From: Diphasiastrum complanatum | Taxonomy: Eukaryota; Streptophyta; Lycopodiopsida; Lycopodiales; Lycopodiaceae | Direction: 5' to 3' | DNA: 64,000 nt | NCBI GenBank assembly: GCA_029204225.1 | Contig: CM055107.1 | Coordinates: 20,465,997-20,529,996 of the forward strand | Part shown: positions 11,157-22,252 of the stretch, piece after piece | Layout: every line of letters begins with the position of its first letter | Numbering within the stretch: position 1 is the stretch's first letter | Program-made: the position numbers and the translations under genes | The notes under the pieces: generated by a model | What the model saw: the letters and a program-made list of their open reading frames with translations, nothing else | The model's database searches: none | Told to the model about the DNA's origin: nothing

Positions 11157-12480
11157 TTAAATGGAAATGCATAACATAAGATGAAGTAACTTCTTGAAAG
11201 ACAAAAATGCAATTTGCTGTCCGAACTTCATGTCGCCAAATAAACTTCGCTCCGAAGTAGTCGAAATCTCATCCCCAATCATGTCCAACATATAAAAGGA
11301 AAAGAATGCGTAATAATGAAGCATCAAGTCGAAGGGTGAGGATTTGCATGCTCCATCCGAAGTAGGGAACCAACATAAACTCGGCAATAAGTCGAAACAT
11401 GGACTTGTAATCCATCATAGGCTCCCACATCATTCGAAAATACTTCTTACTTTAAGAACAATAAAAAAGAGTACCAAACTCTTTTGGCATCACATCCTCC
11501 CAAACCTTACCATCAATGACTTGCTCACATAGAATAGGCAATGTACCAACATCATGATGAAGAGTAAGTGTAGAACCAAAAAAATCAGCAAGAGGTACTG
11601 ATTTTAAAAAGGCATGTGCCTTCCTTTCGTAGTAAGACATATCTTTGCTGTCCTGCAAAGTCTCCAATAGCCGACAAGGAACTGTTATGGGCTGTTCAAC
11701 ACTTTGCTGACCAAAGTGTTCCCAACATGGACCATGTTGTCCATAATCTTCCGCAGGCTGTTCCTGAAGCATAATGGACTGCTCATGATGTAAAATGGGC
11801 TGTGAATGACCAAAAGAAGATGACTGAACCTGCTGTCCAACGTCTTCATCATAAAAATTTGGCAAACTATCAAGAGATGCATCAACAATGGCATCATCAA
11901 AGCTGTCCCTCGAAGAGGCATGGGATGACATAGAAGATTCTTAATGAAAAATTCTCTCCAAACAAATGCTCACTCTTAACACTTTGAACAAAAGTACTAA
12001 TTGACACATGTTGACTCCCTCCTCGATTAGTACAAAAAGGTTCCAAAGAGTGTTTGAATTTTTCAGCCTTTGCTAAACCATCAAATTGAAAAGGTTTCGC
12101 ATGAAACTTTTTACTAATGCATCCATCATATGCATCAACTTGCGGTGACTTCAACATCTGCTCAATGTATCGTTGTTGAGAGATGAAGATTCTAGCCCCA
12201 TGTGGAAGATCAACAAGAACCCAAGTGTGGTTCTTCATGAGTGAGTTGTACTCCTCTTGCATCGCATCCTCCCAACATTTTATTCCTCTGGCCTGCTCAT
12301 AAAAAATAGGTTCTACTGCACCATCCTCAATAGAAATAAGAGCAAAATTAGAAAAATCAGCAAATTCTACTGATTTAGTAGAGGCACGAGTCTTCCCTTC
12401 ATAGAAATGATCCACTTTGCTGTCCTGCAAAGTCTGCAACAACTATTTAGGGACTGGTTTGGGCTGTCCAACAGCCTTAC
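11157..12480 (-). pseudogene. Copia-A linker and RT start, duplicated and broken
   Basis: Minus strand, 3' part of the copia-A polyprotein. 12442-11897 reads the post-integrase linker and the start of the RT domain (KCWEDAMQEEYNSLMKNHTW, then VLVDLPHG). It then jumps straight to an RNase-H-proximal motif (IFISQQRYIEQMLK), so the RT core is deleted. 11931-11452 is a second, diverged copy of the linker (EQPITVPCRLLETLQDSKDM ... VWEDVMPKEF), so this part is duplicated. The remainder down to 11157 has no recognisable domain. No functional enzyme can be made. Confidence 0.75.
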
Positions 12481-12952
12481 TGTTACAAACTCACTTACTG
12501 CAAACCTCCAGGTGCCAGTATGCAAACCTCCAGGTGCCGGTTAACCACAAGAGACCGAATGATTCACGTTCCACCCCGCCATAGGACCTGATCCGGGTCC
12601 ACCCACCGTGCCTTGGCCTGTGACCGTATCAAGCTGGATCCGACCTCCATCCCAGACGGCGTCCCATACCACCGCCCAGGCTCTCAGCCATCTCCTGCCT
12701 CATGCTAGCAATACATCCTGGCCGTGCACATGCTCTCCATCCACCTCCTCCTAGGTAGACAGAATCGATGGCAAATGAGTCCTCCTCCCCTTGTATACCT
12801 CCAAGGAGAGAGAGACTCCAAGCCATGTGCACTCCTAGATCATGACATGTGGCAACCATGCAGGTTCACGAGTCACCGGTCAAGTCTACAAGCCCAGTCA
12901 TCGTCTGGTCTCAAGTCTGGGTTTGGGACCCAAGGAAGTTGGGTCCCTAACA
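12481..12952 (-). repeat. Gypsy-1 3' LTR (472 bp)
   Basis: Plus-strand ends TGTTACAAAC ... CCCTAACA, i.e. TGTTAGGG...GTAACA on the element strand. Flanked at 12476-12480 by CTTAC, matching CTTAC at 17266-17270. It aligns with 16913-17265 over its whole length except a block of about 100 bp (about 12626-12725) missing from the other LTR. Confidence 0.92.
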
Positions 12953-12979
12953 TTCCCTCTTCCTTAAAAAATTCCTTAT

Positions 12980-13186
12980 CTAAGGAAGGAATCCCGGGAA
13001 TCTCAGTTTAAGGTCAAGTTCCTTCTCCCAAGTGTCATCGTCCTCGGAACTTCCTTTCCAACGAACCAAGTACTTAGTTACCTGCTGGTTTCTGAGTCCA
13101 CGTTGACGTACATCAACAATGGCCTGTGGTTCAGTAGGTACAAAGGATGATAGGTCCTCCAGCCGAACTAAGTCCTCTTGAGGCAT
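12980..13186 (-). pseudogene. Gypsy-1 chromodomain
   Basis: Chromodomain-like tail of the integrase: VTKYLVRWKGSSEDDDTWE, with the aromatic and acidic residues typical of chromovirus chromodomains. It is read in a different frame from the upstream integrase (13216-14754), so at least one frameshift separates them. In chromoviruses this module binds histone marks and directs insertion. Confidence 0.85.
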
Positions 13187-13215
13187 TAGGTCATCCTTTC
13201 CACCAAGTCGTTCCT

Positions 13216-14754
13216 TTAAACGACTAATGTGAAAATTGGATGTACCTTAACACCTTGAGGAAGTTCCAGCTGGTACGCATTCCGATGGAGTTTCTTTACT
13301 ATACGGAATGGCCCTGCATAACGAGGTGATAACTTAGGACATTTTCCAGTCCTTAGTATCTTAGAATCTTTTGGAATTCTAAGATATACCCAAGCTCCCT
13401 CCTTATAGACCCTAGGTTGTCGCTTTTGATTGGCGTAAAACTGGGCTCTATCCTGAGCCGTTTTTACGTTTTCGCGAGCAACAAGCAACATTTCTTGCAT
13501 ATCATGCAGGAAATCTACTGCTGCTTTAACCTTAAGGCCTTTGAGGCCCACTGAAATGGGAGCCCTAGGCTGGAAACCATACATCAGAGAAAATGGACTA
13601 AAACCCGTCGCTGAGTGCTTTGCGCTATTATACGCAAACTCAATCATTGGAAGGTACCTTTCCCAATCTGACATTCTTCTGGAAACATATGCCCGAAGCA
13701 TATCTTCCATAGACTGGTTTGTCCTCTCTGTCTGACCATCCGATTTAGGATGATCTGATGACCCCAAACTTAGAGTGGTCTCTAATTTCTCAAAGACCGC
13801 TTGCCAGAATTTGCCAGTGAACTTTGGATCTCGATCACTAACAATGTCATTCGGCAAACCAAACAACCTGAACAACTTTTCCACGAAAAGCTGTGCAAGT
13901 TCAGAAGCTTTGACAGTTTGCTTGGTTGGTATGAACTGCGCCATTTTAGTTAACCTGTCAACTATTACCCAAATGGCATCATTTTGCTTCCCCGTCCGAG
14001 GTAGCCCAACCACAAAGTCCATGGAAATGCTTTCCCACTTTCTTTCGGGAATTTCCAAGGGCATTAACAAACCAGCTGCCCTAAGTCTTTCAGCTTTATT
14101 AACTTGGCATTGCGCACACTTGCGAACATATGCCTCCACTTGAATTTTTAAATGCAAGTAAAAGTTCCTTTTTACTAAGTCAAGCGTCCTTTGAGCGCCA
14201 GGGTCCCCTGCACACGGGCTGTCATGACATTCATGCAAGATTTGGGCCCTTATATCATTATTTTCTGGCACACAAACTTTTCCATTCCGGAAAAGTAACC
14301 TATTCCTAATGGAATAGTCTCTTTGTATCTTGTCCTGAGGAGAAATCTTGGAATCCTGCATTCCAAGCTCATTACTAGATCTAGTAGAACCTGCCAGGAC
14401 GTCTAGCCAAATACGACCGAAGTACCTATCTGTCTTACACAAATCTCTTAAGGACAGATACAACTCAGATTGGATCTCAGAAAAGCTTAATTGATTAACC
14501 TCTCCAATCCGGCTTAAGGCATCCGCGACACTACTAGAGGTACCCTTCCGGTACTCAATGTCATAATGAAATTCTTGGAGCATCTCTGACCATCTGGCCT
14601 TACGACCCCTAAGGTCGACCGCATCGTTAATATACTTTAACGCTTGATGATCAGTAACTATAGTAAACTGGGAGCCATACAAGTAATGTCTCCTCCAATT
14701 CCTTGTCATAGGTGGAATACCGCCTTTGAGCAGGGTCCAACTTCTTGCTTTCAA
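13216..14754 (-). pseudogene. Gypsy-1 RNase H (C-terminal part) and integrase
   Basis: A 512-residue open frame. It starts with the RNase H tail (TIVTDHQALKYINDAVDLRG ... SSVADALSRIG), then the zinc-binding H-H-C-C of integrase (HECHDS ... CAQCQ). The catalytic core has MDFVVGLP, DRDPKFTGKFW and the Glu in TERTNQSMEDMLRAY, followed by the GPFRIVKKL C-terminal domain. The DDE residues appear present. It is frameshifted from the RNase H N-terminal part (14651-15043) and from the chromodomain. Still the best preserved integrase in the window. Confidence 0.92.
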
Positions 14755-15043
14755 AAGCTACTGGTCTACCATCCTGATATAGGACTGCGCCTATAGCATA
14801 GTCACTGGCATCCGTTTCAAGTACATACGGCTTGTTAGGATCCACTATGTGTAGCATAGGCGTTGTAGTTACATAGTATTTGAGGTTTTCAAAACTCTGA
14901 TTCAACTCTTCAGTCCAAGTAACTGGAGGACCGAACTTACTGTGCCGACTAACTCTTTTAGCCCCTCTGAGGACATTCGTCAAGGCCAATGCAATTAATG
15001 CATAGTTCAAGATGAATCTATGAAAAAACCCCGTAAAGCCCAA
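14651..15043 (-). pseudogene. Gypsy-1 RT connection and RNase H N-terminal part
   Basis: Reads GFTGFFHRFILNYALIA (RT thumb/connection), then the RNase H start VLETDASDYAIGAVLYQDG with its first catalytic Asp, and VAFESKKLDPAQRRYSTYDK. It overlaps its neighbours in other frames, showing frameshifts at about 15030 and 14700. Confidence 0.88.
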
Positions 15044-16320
15044 AAAGGACTTAACCTCCCGGATGGTTTTAGGGATAGGCCATTCATGTACCCGTCGGAC
15101 TTATTTGGGTCAATTTCCAACCCATGGTCCGAAATAATGTGAGCAAGGTATAACAACCTCTTCTGGAAGAATACACATTTGGACTCCTTGGCAAAAAGCT
15201 TCTCCTGTCTAAGTAACTTTAAGACAGTCCTGAGATGCTCCTCATGCTCCTCCAAGGTCCTACTATAGATGAGAATATCATCTAAGTAGACTGTTACGAA
15301 CTTCCCCAGATATGGACGAAGAAGATCGTTCATCATCTGCTGGAAAGTCGCTAGAGCATATGTCAAGCCAAAAGGTAAAACCAGAAACTCATAATGGCTG
15401 TACCTAGTTCTAAACCCGGTTTTTTCAATATCCTCAGTCTTTATGCGAATCTGATGATACCCTGATCTCAAATCGATTTTGGTGAAGTACTTTGCACCAT
15501 GCAATCGACCAACCAATTCATCCATTCGCGGCAAAGGATAACGGTTTTTAATCGTTAACTTATTCAACTTTTTAAAGTCCACACAAAGACGAGTACCTCC
15601 GTCTTTTTTATCAACAAGGAGCATAGGTGCCCCCCAGGGAGATTTACTAGGCCTAACATGGCCCATCTTTAGATAATTTTGCAGTTGCCTATAAACCTCA
15701 TCCTCTTTAGTAGTACTCATTCTATATGGATACAGTGATATAGGAGAACTACCAGGAATCAGTTTAATACCATGGTCAAGACCCCTAGAGGGGGGAAGAC
15801 CCTCAGGAAGCTGTTCAGGAAAAACATCGTTAAATTCTTGTCTAAGTTTCCTAAAAGTTTCACCTTCCGGTGAATTTTCTTGTTTTAGGTTATTAGACAT
15901 TAATTCCATTTGGAGATTGTAAAATTGCAAACTACGTTCTTCATGGTAAGTAAAATCTTTTAACCAACATAAATAAGAACTGCAATCCACAATATCCATA
16001 CATTTAACAGTTTCCAAAGCAAAAAACATATACGGAGTAGAAATATCAACATTTCCATTCAATTCTATGAGTGAGCCGTTATGTAAGAACGACAAACTGT
16101 GAGTTACATAGTTTTTCTTCATAGACTCGTTCCTCTCATAGAACCACTCTTTACCAAGTATAACATCTACCCTATCTAGATTCATAATATGAAAGTCTAA
16201 TTTATCCTTATAGGCTTGAATCTCTATTGGTAGACATGGGACTATCCGGTCCCAAACTTGGCTTTCTGCTCCAGTTGCCAGCTTCACTGTGTATCGGTGG
16301 TCACTTTGCCTTGTTTCCAC
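15007..16320 (-). pseudogene. Gypsy-1 protease tail and reverse transcriptase
   Basis: A 437-residue frame: protease C-terminal region (LDRVDVILGKEWF), connector with FNDVFPEQLPEGLPPSRG, then [57 protein letters not shown] and catalytic VYLDDILIYSR. All core RT motifs are visible. A frameshift at its C-terminal end breaks the polyprotein. Confidence 0.92.
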
Positions 16321-16329
16321 CTTTAGCTT

Positions 16330-16902
16330 CTACAACAAATTTGCGTTAATAAAATTATGTGTGGAACCATCGTCAAATAAAACAGTTACAGCTTGGCCAC
16401 CCACAACCCCCTTCATCCAAATGAGGTCATGAGGGCCAAAAACAGCCGTATTAAAACAACAATGCTCACACACAGAATTACCAGCAAAGGAAAGATCAAC
16501 ACTAGATATGCTAGAGTTACCTGGCGTCTTAAAAGATGCCCCTTTAGCTTTCCGTTTCTTTGGACATTCCTTCGCGACATGATCTGGTCCCATGCAATTA
16601 AAGCACACATTGTCGCTTCTGGCTTTCATGAAGGTTTCCTGGTCCAAGGTAGATCTTTTCTTCGATTTCCCTAAACCTGAAGCCCCTTCTTTTGCCTTAT
16701 CTTTCGATTTCTTTGGAAAGAAAGGCCTCTTACCCTTTATGTCGGGCAAGACACCAGTCTCAGGCTTAGCTATCGTACAAGTATCATCGTAGATTCTGGC
16801 GAAGCGAACAACATCCTCGAGGGTAAGAGGCTGGTTCCTCCTGACCTCTAGCTGGTAGTTTGTTGGCAACCCCAGTATGAAATCACTTACTGCAAACCTC
16901 AA
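16330..16902 (-). pseudogene. Gypsy-1 gag C-terminal part and protease start
   Basis: Reads LGLPTNYQLEVRRNQPLTLE (end of the gag capsid domain), a basic stretch, the zinc knuckle VCFNCMGPDHVAKECP (CX2CX4HX4C), and the protease start VTVLFDDGSTHNFIN. The usual D-S-G protease triad reads D-D-G here. It begins almost at the 5' LTR, so the gag N-terminal half is deleted. No ATG is available at the 5' end of this frame. Confidence 0.85.
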
Positions 16903-16912
16903 GGTGCCAGTA

Positions 16913-17265
16913 TGTTACAAACTCACTTACTGCAAACCTCCAGGTGCCGGTTAACCACAAGAGACCGAACGATTCACGTTCCACCCCGCCATAGGACCTG
17001 ATCCGGGTCCACCCACCGTGCCCTGGCCTGTGACCCGTGCACACGCTCTCCATCCTCCTCCTCCTAGGTAGACAAAATCGATGGCAAATGAGTCCTCCTC
17101 CCCTTGTATACCTCCAAGGAGAGAGAGACTCCAAGCCATGTGCACTCCTGGATCATGACACGTGGCAACCATGCAGGTTCACGAGTCACCGGTCAAGTCT
17201 ACAGGCCCAATCATCGTCTGGTCTCAAGTTTGGGTTTGGGACCCAAGGAAGTTGGGTCCCTAACA
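16913..17265 (-). repeat. Gypsy-1 5' LTR (353 bp, with internal deletion)
   Basis: Same ends as 12481-12952 but lacking about 100 bp after GGCCTGTGACC. Immediately inside it (16885-16912) lies a near copy of the LTR edge itself (ACTTACTGCAAACCTC-AAGGTGCC), which probably mediated loss of the primer-binding site and gag start. Confidence 0.9.
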
Positions 17266-17270
17266 CTTAC

Positions 17271-18025
17271 CTTTGTCAACACTTTGCTGTCCAAAGTGTT
17301 CCGAACTTGGACCTTGCTGTCCAATGTTTTCCGAACTTGGACCTTGCTGTCCAATGTCTTCAACAGGCTGCTCTTCACCATAAATAGGTTCTTCTTGATG
17401 AACTATGGGCTGCAAAATTGAAGGAGTAGTGGGCTGTCCACTAGAAGTAGATGGCAGTCCCTTCTCTTCATGGTTAGATGGCAAAACCAAATCTGGAAAT
17501 ATTTGAAGATATACATCATGGGGGAAGTCCCCTTTCGTGACATGAGTGGGCGCAACATCATAGGAGGTCTTTTCATCAAAATGAACATCACGACTCACTA
17601 TGATTCTATTAGTATCCATATTAAACTACCTATAGCCCTTGCTTTCGCTACTATAGCCAACAAATATGCATTTAACTCCTTTATCATCAAGCTGGTGAGG
17701 TAGGCCCTTTGCCTTGAGCATGCATTGAGCCATCTCCATAATAGTGCGATTCTTTCTTTCGGCAACACCATTTTGTTGAGGTGTGTAAGGGGTTGTCATT
17801 TGATGATGGATACCTTTGCTTTGAAGATAAGTACCGAATGTATTCTTTAATGATCATAAGAGATCTCTTTGGGTCTTTGATAAGACATTTGCCTTCTTTG
17901 AATTCCACAACCAATCCTTGGTTCATAATTGTAGACACCGAAATGAGATTCTTTTTTATTTTTGGAACATAAAGTACATTACGAATGTACTTCTCCTCAC
18001 CATTGGGTAAGATAATGGAGATCAC
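17271..18025 (-). pseudogene. Copia-A protease end, integrase remnants and linker
   Basis: On the minus strand: the pre-integrase stretch (RNVLYVPKIKKNLISVSTI), then, after a deletion, only the end of the integrase core (TPYTPQQNGVAERKNRTI), then CIFVGYSSESKGYRLFNMD and IIVSRDVHFDEK, the hallmark of the copia linker before RT, and a Gln-rich region with repeated GQQGPSSE units. The integrase N-terminal zinc domain and the first catalytic residues are missing. Gypsy-1 is inserted at its 3' end. Confidence 0.8.
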
Positions 18026-18064
18026 TCCAATACCTTTGATAGGATAAGAGGTGTTATCAACACC

Positions 18065-19276
18065 TTAAACTTTGCTTCCATCATGCACTTTCACAAGCTT
18101 TGTGAAGACCTCTTTGTGATAAGTCATATGGCGTGTGGCACCGCTATCAATCACCCAATCAATAGATGAAAAAACAGCAACTTGTAAAGCTGAAGATGAG
18201 CTGTTTTCTGCTGAAAAACCAGCAAGATTTGAAGCGGGAGAAATCTCGTCTTTAGGAGAGATGAGATTATTAGTGACAAAAGCATAATCATTATTGAAAA
18301 GATTATCCTCTTTTCCAAATTGTTGTTCCAAAGTAATGATTGCGGTACTTGTATCGTTACCTTTCTCTTTTTCCTTTGCAAGCCTCTTCCTACATTCTTT
18401 GATGTGATGCCCAAACTTCTTGCAATAGTGGCACTTACCCTTCTTCTTGGAGTCTTGATCTTGAGCTTCCTTAGATTTTTGATCATCTTTGGAAGTTTTG
18501 AAAGAAGGCTTCCCTTTCCACTTGCCTTTGCCTTTGCCTTTTGCAAAGAAAGCTTGATCTTCTTGTTCACCAAAGTTGATCCTTGTTTGCCCTTCTTGAA
18601 GAAGTAAGCCAACAAGTTCGTCGAAGGAGATTTGCTGTCCCCTAAGAGAAATGCTCAATGATGACACAAATGGAAGGTAAGAATTAGGAAGAGAGTTGAG
18701 AGTAATAGATACAAATTGTGAGTTCTCAATCACCTCATCAATACTAAGAAGCTCCTCTCGAAGATCCTTGATCTTCGTCAAGTGGTTTGTAAGCAAATCA
18801 CCTTCTTGCATCTTCAAGATAGAAAGTTGATTTCGAAGATATACCACTTTTGCCGCATTCTTCACTTGAAACATCTTGGCAAGAGTCTCCCAAGCACTTT
18901 TGGAAGTCTTGCATGATCTAATATGAGGAAGGATAGATCTCTTCACTGATAAGGCAATGACGGAATGTGCTTGTGCATCTCGTCGATCCCAGTTCTTTTG
19001 CTCATCGGAAGACACCTCCATAGATGATGAAGTAGTTGTTCTAGATGGTGTAATAGGTGCCAAGGTAGGCGGCCTCTCTTCGTCACCATTAACTACTTCC
19101 CACAAACCTTTAGCAATTAGAAGGTTCTTAATCATGTAGCACCACAAGGAATAGTTTGTGCCATCCAGCCTATCTTCATTAAATAAAGAACCAATAGACT
19201 CCGATTCTTTAGCCATAACAGAAAAATCAGCTTGTAGTAGATAGGAAATAGACTTTCCAAGACAAAATCTACTCAA
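18065..19276 (-). pseudogene. Copia-A gag and protease start
   Basis: A 403-residue frame. Copia gag capsid with LDGTNYSLWCYMIKNLLIAK near residue 40, the central WETLAKMFQVKNAAKVVYLR stretch, a Lys-rich region, zinc knuckle CHYCKKFGHHIKECRKR (CX2CX4HX4C), and protease WVIDSGATRHMT with an intact D-S-G. The frame itself is uninterrupted, but the element downstream is not functional. It lies about 530 bp downstream of the primer-binding site. Confidence 0.88.
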
Positions 19277-19804
19277 AGGGCAGCAACCTCAAAGCTGAAA
19301 TTATGAGCACAATAGATTGCAATACTCCACATGCAATTTGCTCAACAAGTAATGAAATAGGTGGCTGATTTCTACACAAAAAACAGAATGCTCACAAATA
19401 GGTAGACTTCAAATGAAGCCTAAACCAAAACCAGAAATTTGTGGCTAAAAAGAGTGCACACTATGTGCATATAGAGCTGATGGTAGCACCCTACTCCAAG
19501 CTCACCAACAGGGAAATTTCAGCAAGAAATGTGTCCAAAACACATGTATCTTCATTTAAGAAGTAAATCTGAAATTTTCAGCATGTAATTGAGTCAAATC
19601 ACAGGCAATTGGTTTGAGCATGGGCGCCCTACTACTAGCTCTCAAATAGGTGAAGGTGCCCTGCATTTTCCTGCAAAAAAGCTATAAGAAGATGAACAGA
19701 TTCTTCTCTTGCAAAAATCAGCAGCTTGATGATTTTCTTCAACCAAAAGGGGAAGAAGATAGCTTCCTATTGGGCGCCCTCCTGCAAGCAATATGATCAC
19801 CTTA
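19277..19804 (-). other. Copia-A 5' leader, no gene
   Basis: Untranslated region between primer-binding site and gag on the minus strand. It contains two gcatgggcgccctac / ttgggcgccctcc blocks and otherwise no structure that I recognise. Confidence 0.5.
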
Positions 19805-19818
19805 AGGCTCTGATACCG
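19805..19818 (-). promoter_or_regulatory. Copia-A primer-binding site
   Basis: Plus strand AGGCTCTGATACCG, i.e. CGGTATCAGAGCCT on the element strand directly after the 5' LTR. It differs at one position from the complement of the initiator Met tRNA 3' end. Confidence 0.85.
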
Positions 19819-20275
19819 TGTAGGAAATAGAAGCCTAAGGATCCAGGATCTTAACTATTCAATCACACAAAGCATTCTCAAAAGAAAGAGAGAGATGGCT
19901 AGAAACCCTCTTGTAGAAACTTGTGGACAGCCAAGGAGAATAGTCAGTATTGCTTACAAAAGTGTCTCATACAAATGGGATGCACACATATATATAGTCC
20001 AAGATGACTATCTAACTTCATGACTATTGGCTATCCAACTACTTGACTGTTGACTATCCAACTTTCTATAAGTTACATAGAAAGAATAAGGTACCTCCAA
20101 TATGTCAAGTTGGCCTAGTGGACCCATGAGTCCCTACCAAGTTAATTTCATACTAACTTAGCTAACTCTAAGTTTAGTAGGCCTAATATAATAAATGACC
20201 ATGGTTACACAACTCTTGACCTTTTGGGTCAAAGTAACCTATGGTAATGTAAGCAATTCCATTTACATTCCAACA
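19819..20275 (-). repeat. Copia-A 5' LTR (457 bp)
   Basis: Element-strand ends TGTTGGAATG ... TTCCTACA. Its first 165 bp match the truncated 3' LTR at 10985-11150 almost perfectly. A TATA-like stretch (CTATATATATGTG on the minus strand, about 19990) is a plausible promoter. Confidence 0.85.
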
Positions 20276-20314
20276 TATTATACATGAATTCACAATTAGT
20301 TGAAGTAAGTTAGT

Positions 20315-20830
20315 GTTCCAAACCCTTGGGTCCCAAGCCCTTACTTGAAATTGGATTAGGGCCTGTTGAGTTGACCAATGACTTGGGGGCTACATGTGCG
20401 CCACTTGTTGGAATTTGGGCTATGTGCTTGGCATGGAGACTCCTACCTTGTTGGTATAGATAGGGAGGAGAGCTCTCAATCATTCATTCTATCTACGTAG
20501 GAGTTGGTGGATGGCAGTGCACATGTGCATAGCTAGGATGGTGCTAGCCAAGGGCAGGAGAAGGCCAAAGGTGTTGACGGTGGTATGGGACCTTGTTAGG
20601 GCTGGAAGCTGCTTAGCATGGCTAATATGTACTTGTGAGGTAAACCATTTACTTGGTGGCAAGTTCTTTGAGGGAAGTTGGAAATTTCAAGGTTGTGGGA
20701 AGAGTTCTGTAAAGCCTTCAAGGTCGCCTTTTTACCTATCCTGGACGACTTGGATTTTTACAGACAATATGTTAGGACCCAATCGTGGCCCCCGACCATG
20801 ATCTCCTAGGACCATAAGCTCAGGGTCGCG
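20315..20830 (+). mobile_element. Inverted divergent relative of the gypsy-1 LTR
   Basis: Reverse-complement similarity to the gypsy-1 LTR is visible from CCCTTGGGTCCCAAGC through GGAGACTCCTACC-like, GGAGTTGGTGGATGG and GGTGGTATGGGACC blocks. It is on the opposite strand to gypsy-1. It is diverged, with no matching partner LTR; an old solo LTR or fragment. Confidence 0.6.
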
Positions 20831-21249
20831 TGACCAGGGTTATGGCCCCGTTACCAATCTCATCAAAGAGCACCCGCCAGTCGTGCGAGATGTGTCACAC
20901 TCAACACATAGTGTAGTGGTAGATGCTGCAAGCATGTGTAGAGGTGTGTAACCGTCGAGCCGCTAATAGAGCTCATTTGTGGTTATATGGGCCGGGGCTA
21001 GGGTTAGTTTGCAGTAATTCGCCTTGATTTGGGGTTGTTTTTGTCACTAATTTTCAAATTTAAGAACAAATTTTTAGATTTCCCAGCAACAATACCTACA
21101 TTGGTGCTGCACCAAATTTCAGAATCAAGGGGAGCCTACCCCTTGCTTTTATTTTCTTTCATATTCGTTTTCTGAATTTTTCCTTTGGAGAAGAAAACAT
21201 AAACATTTTCTCAAACTCTTCCTATCCTCTTTCTTCTCTCTGACATCCC

Positions 21250-22000
21250 TTCTCCCTCAAGAAAAGACATCATCCACGATGACAAAATTAGGGTACAATG
21301 CACGCAAGTTGTGCACTGTCTCCCAGGTAGCATCAGGAAGAGGCCTGCGACCGAGTATTCAAGGATCAACTAGTTGCGTAAACGTCTCTCCCACCGGTCC
21401 AATACCCTCGTTGGCCAATGCCTCACATCTCCTTGCTCATGGACAACAAACAAACCATTAGACAACAAGTTTTAACCATTATATAAATCCCTTTTCAATC
21501 CAGTAACATGAAATAAAGGATGCACTTTACAACTTTCAGGTAAAAAAAAACATCATTTATCCTTTTGATGATTTTCTAGGGCCCAGAGATAATTTGTAAC
21601 ACTTGCCCGTCTTAAGAGTCTTAGAGTCTCTGGGTACTTGTAAAAGCACCACATCTCCTACCTCAAACTCTCTTGGTGTACGATTCTAATTAGCAAATGT
21701 CTTAGCTCGATCCATTGCTTGCCTGACATTTCTCTTAGCTAACTAAAGCATTGCACTCATTTGAGTTAGAAAACTGGCCGTGCTAGGCACTTTTTGAAAA
21801 ATTCCTATCGTAATAGGGCTTGCAGACCTAAAACCATTGTTAACCTCGAAGGGGCTCATTTTGGTACTTACATTCTTTTGATCACTTTAAGCAGACTCCA
21901 ACAATGGCAAATATTTCTCCCACCGAATTTGCTTATCCCCAACAAGCATGCTAAAGATCAGCCTGTTGATAAGTACTCTCAAGTATGTAGATGATGAGAC
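21250..22000 (-). pseudogene. Gypsy-2: chromovirus integrase C-terminal end and chromodomain
   Basis: On the minus strand 21345-21262 reads RPLPDATWETVHNLRALYPN, a motif typical of the chromodomain/C-terminal tail of plant gypsy elements. Farther upstream (21540-21760) fragments of the integrase C-terminal domain appear (VVLLQVPRDSKTLKTGK-like). Many stops and indels. It is a different gypsy lineage from gypsy-1, judged by the tail sequence. Confidence 0.7.
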
Positions 22001-22079
22001 TATCTCCATTGATTTTTGAATTTTGCTACATGGAGTGAGATGTGTTGAAGACCATAATTTCTCTAAGTTAGCCTATCCC

Positions 22080-22252
22080 TCCGTACATGTGTATTGCATC
22101 AATGTGTCACTATAAGCCGTAAGGACAACATCATCAACATATAGCAAAGTGACTCGTCCCGATTCTCTAACCACCACCTCCAACTCATCATATAGAGGCT
22201 AAATAGAGTAGGTGAAAGTGGGCATCCCCTTCTTAAGATTCGGAACCAATGT
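22080..22252 (-). pseudogene. LINE (non-LTR) reverse transcriptase fragment
   Basis: The minus strand reads RRGCPLSPTLFSLYMDELE and, one frame over, VTLLYVDDVVLTAYSDT. These are the G-CPLSP-LF and YxDD blocks of LINE-type RT, distinct from copia and gypsy. It is cut at 22252 by the GGTTCGAAC-type insert and frameshifted in between. Confidence 0.75.

Larger units (their letters stand above)
12481..17265 (-). mobile_element. Gypsy-1: chromovirus LTR retrotransposon inserted in copia-A
   Basis: Ty3/gypsy element of 4785 bp on the minus strand, bounded by LTRs and a 5-bp target duplication CTTAC. Domain order on the minus strand: gag C-terminal part with CCHC knuckle, protease, RT, RNase H, integrase, chromodomain. 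This is the order of a chromovirus, a lineage whose integrase chromodomain targets chromatin. The gag N-terminal half and the primer-binding site are missing next to the 5' LTR, and pol has frameshifts, so it is non-autonomous. It interrupts the linker region of copia-A and is therefore younger than that element. Confidence 0.92.

Noticed and set aside
13541-14143. Plus-strand frames inside gypsy-1
   Set aside because: Shadows of the minus-strand integrase; no independent motif.
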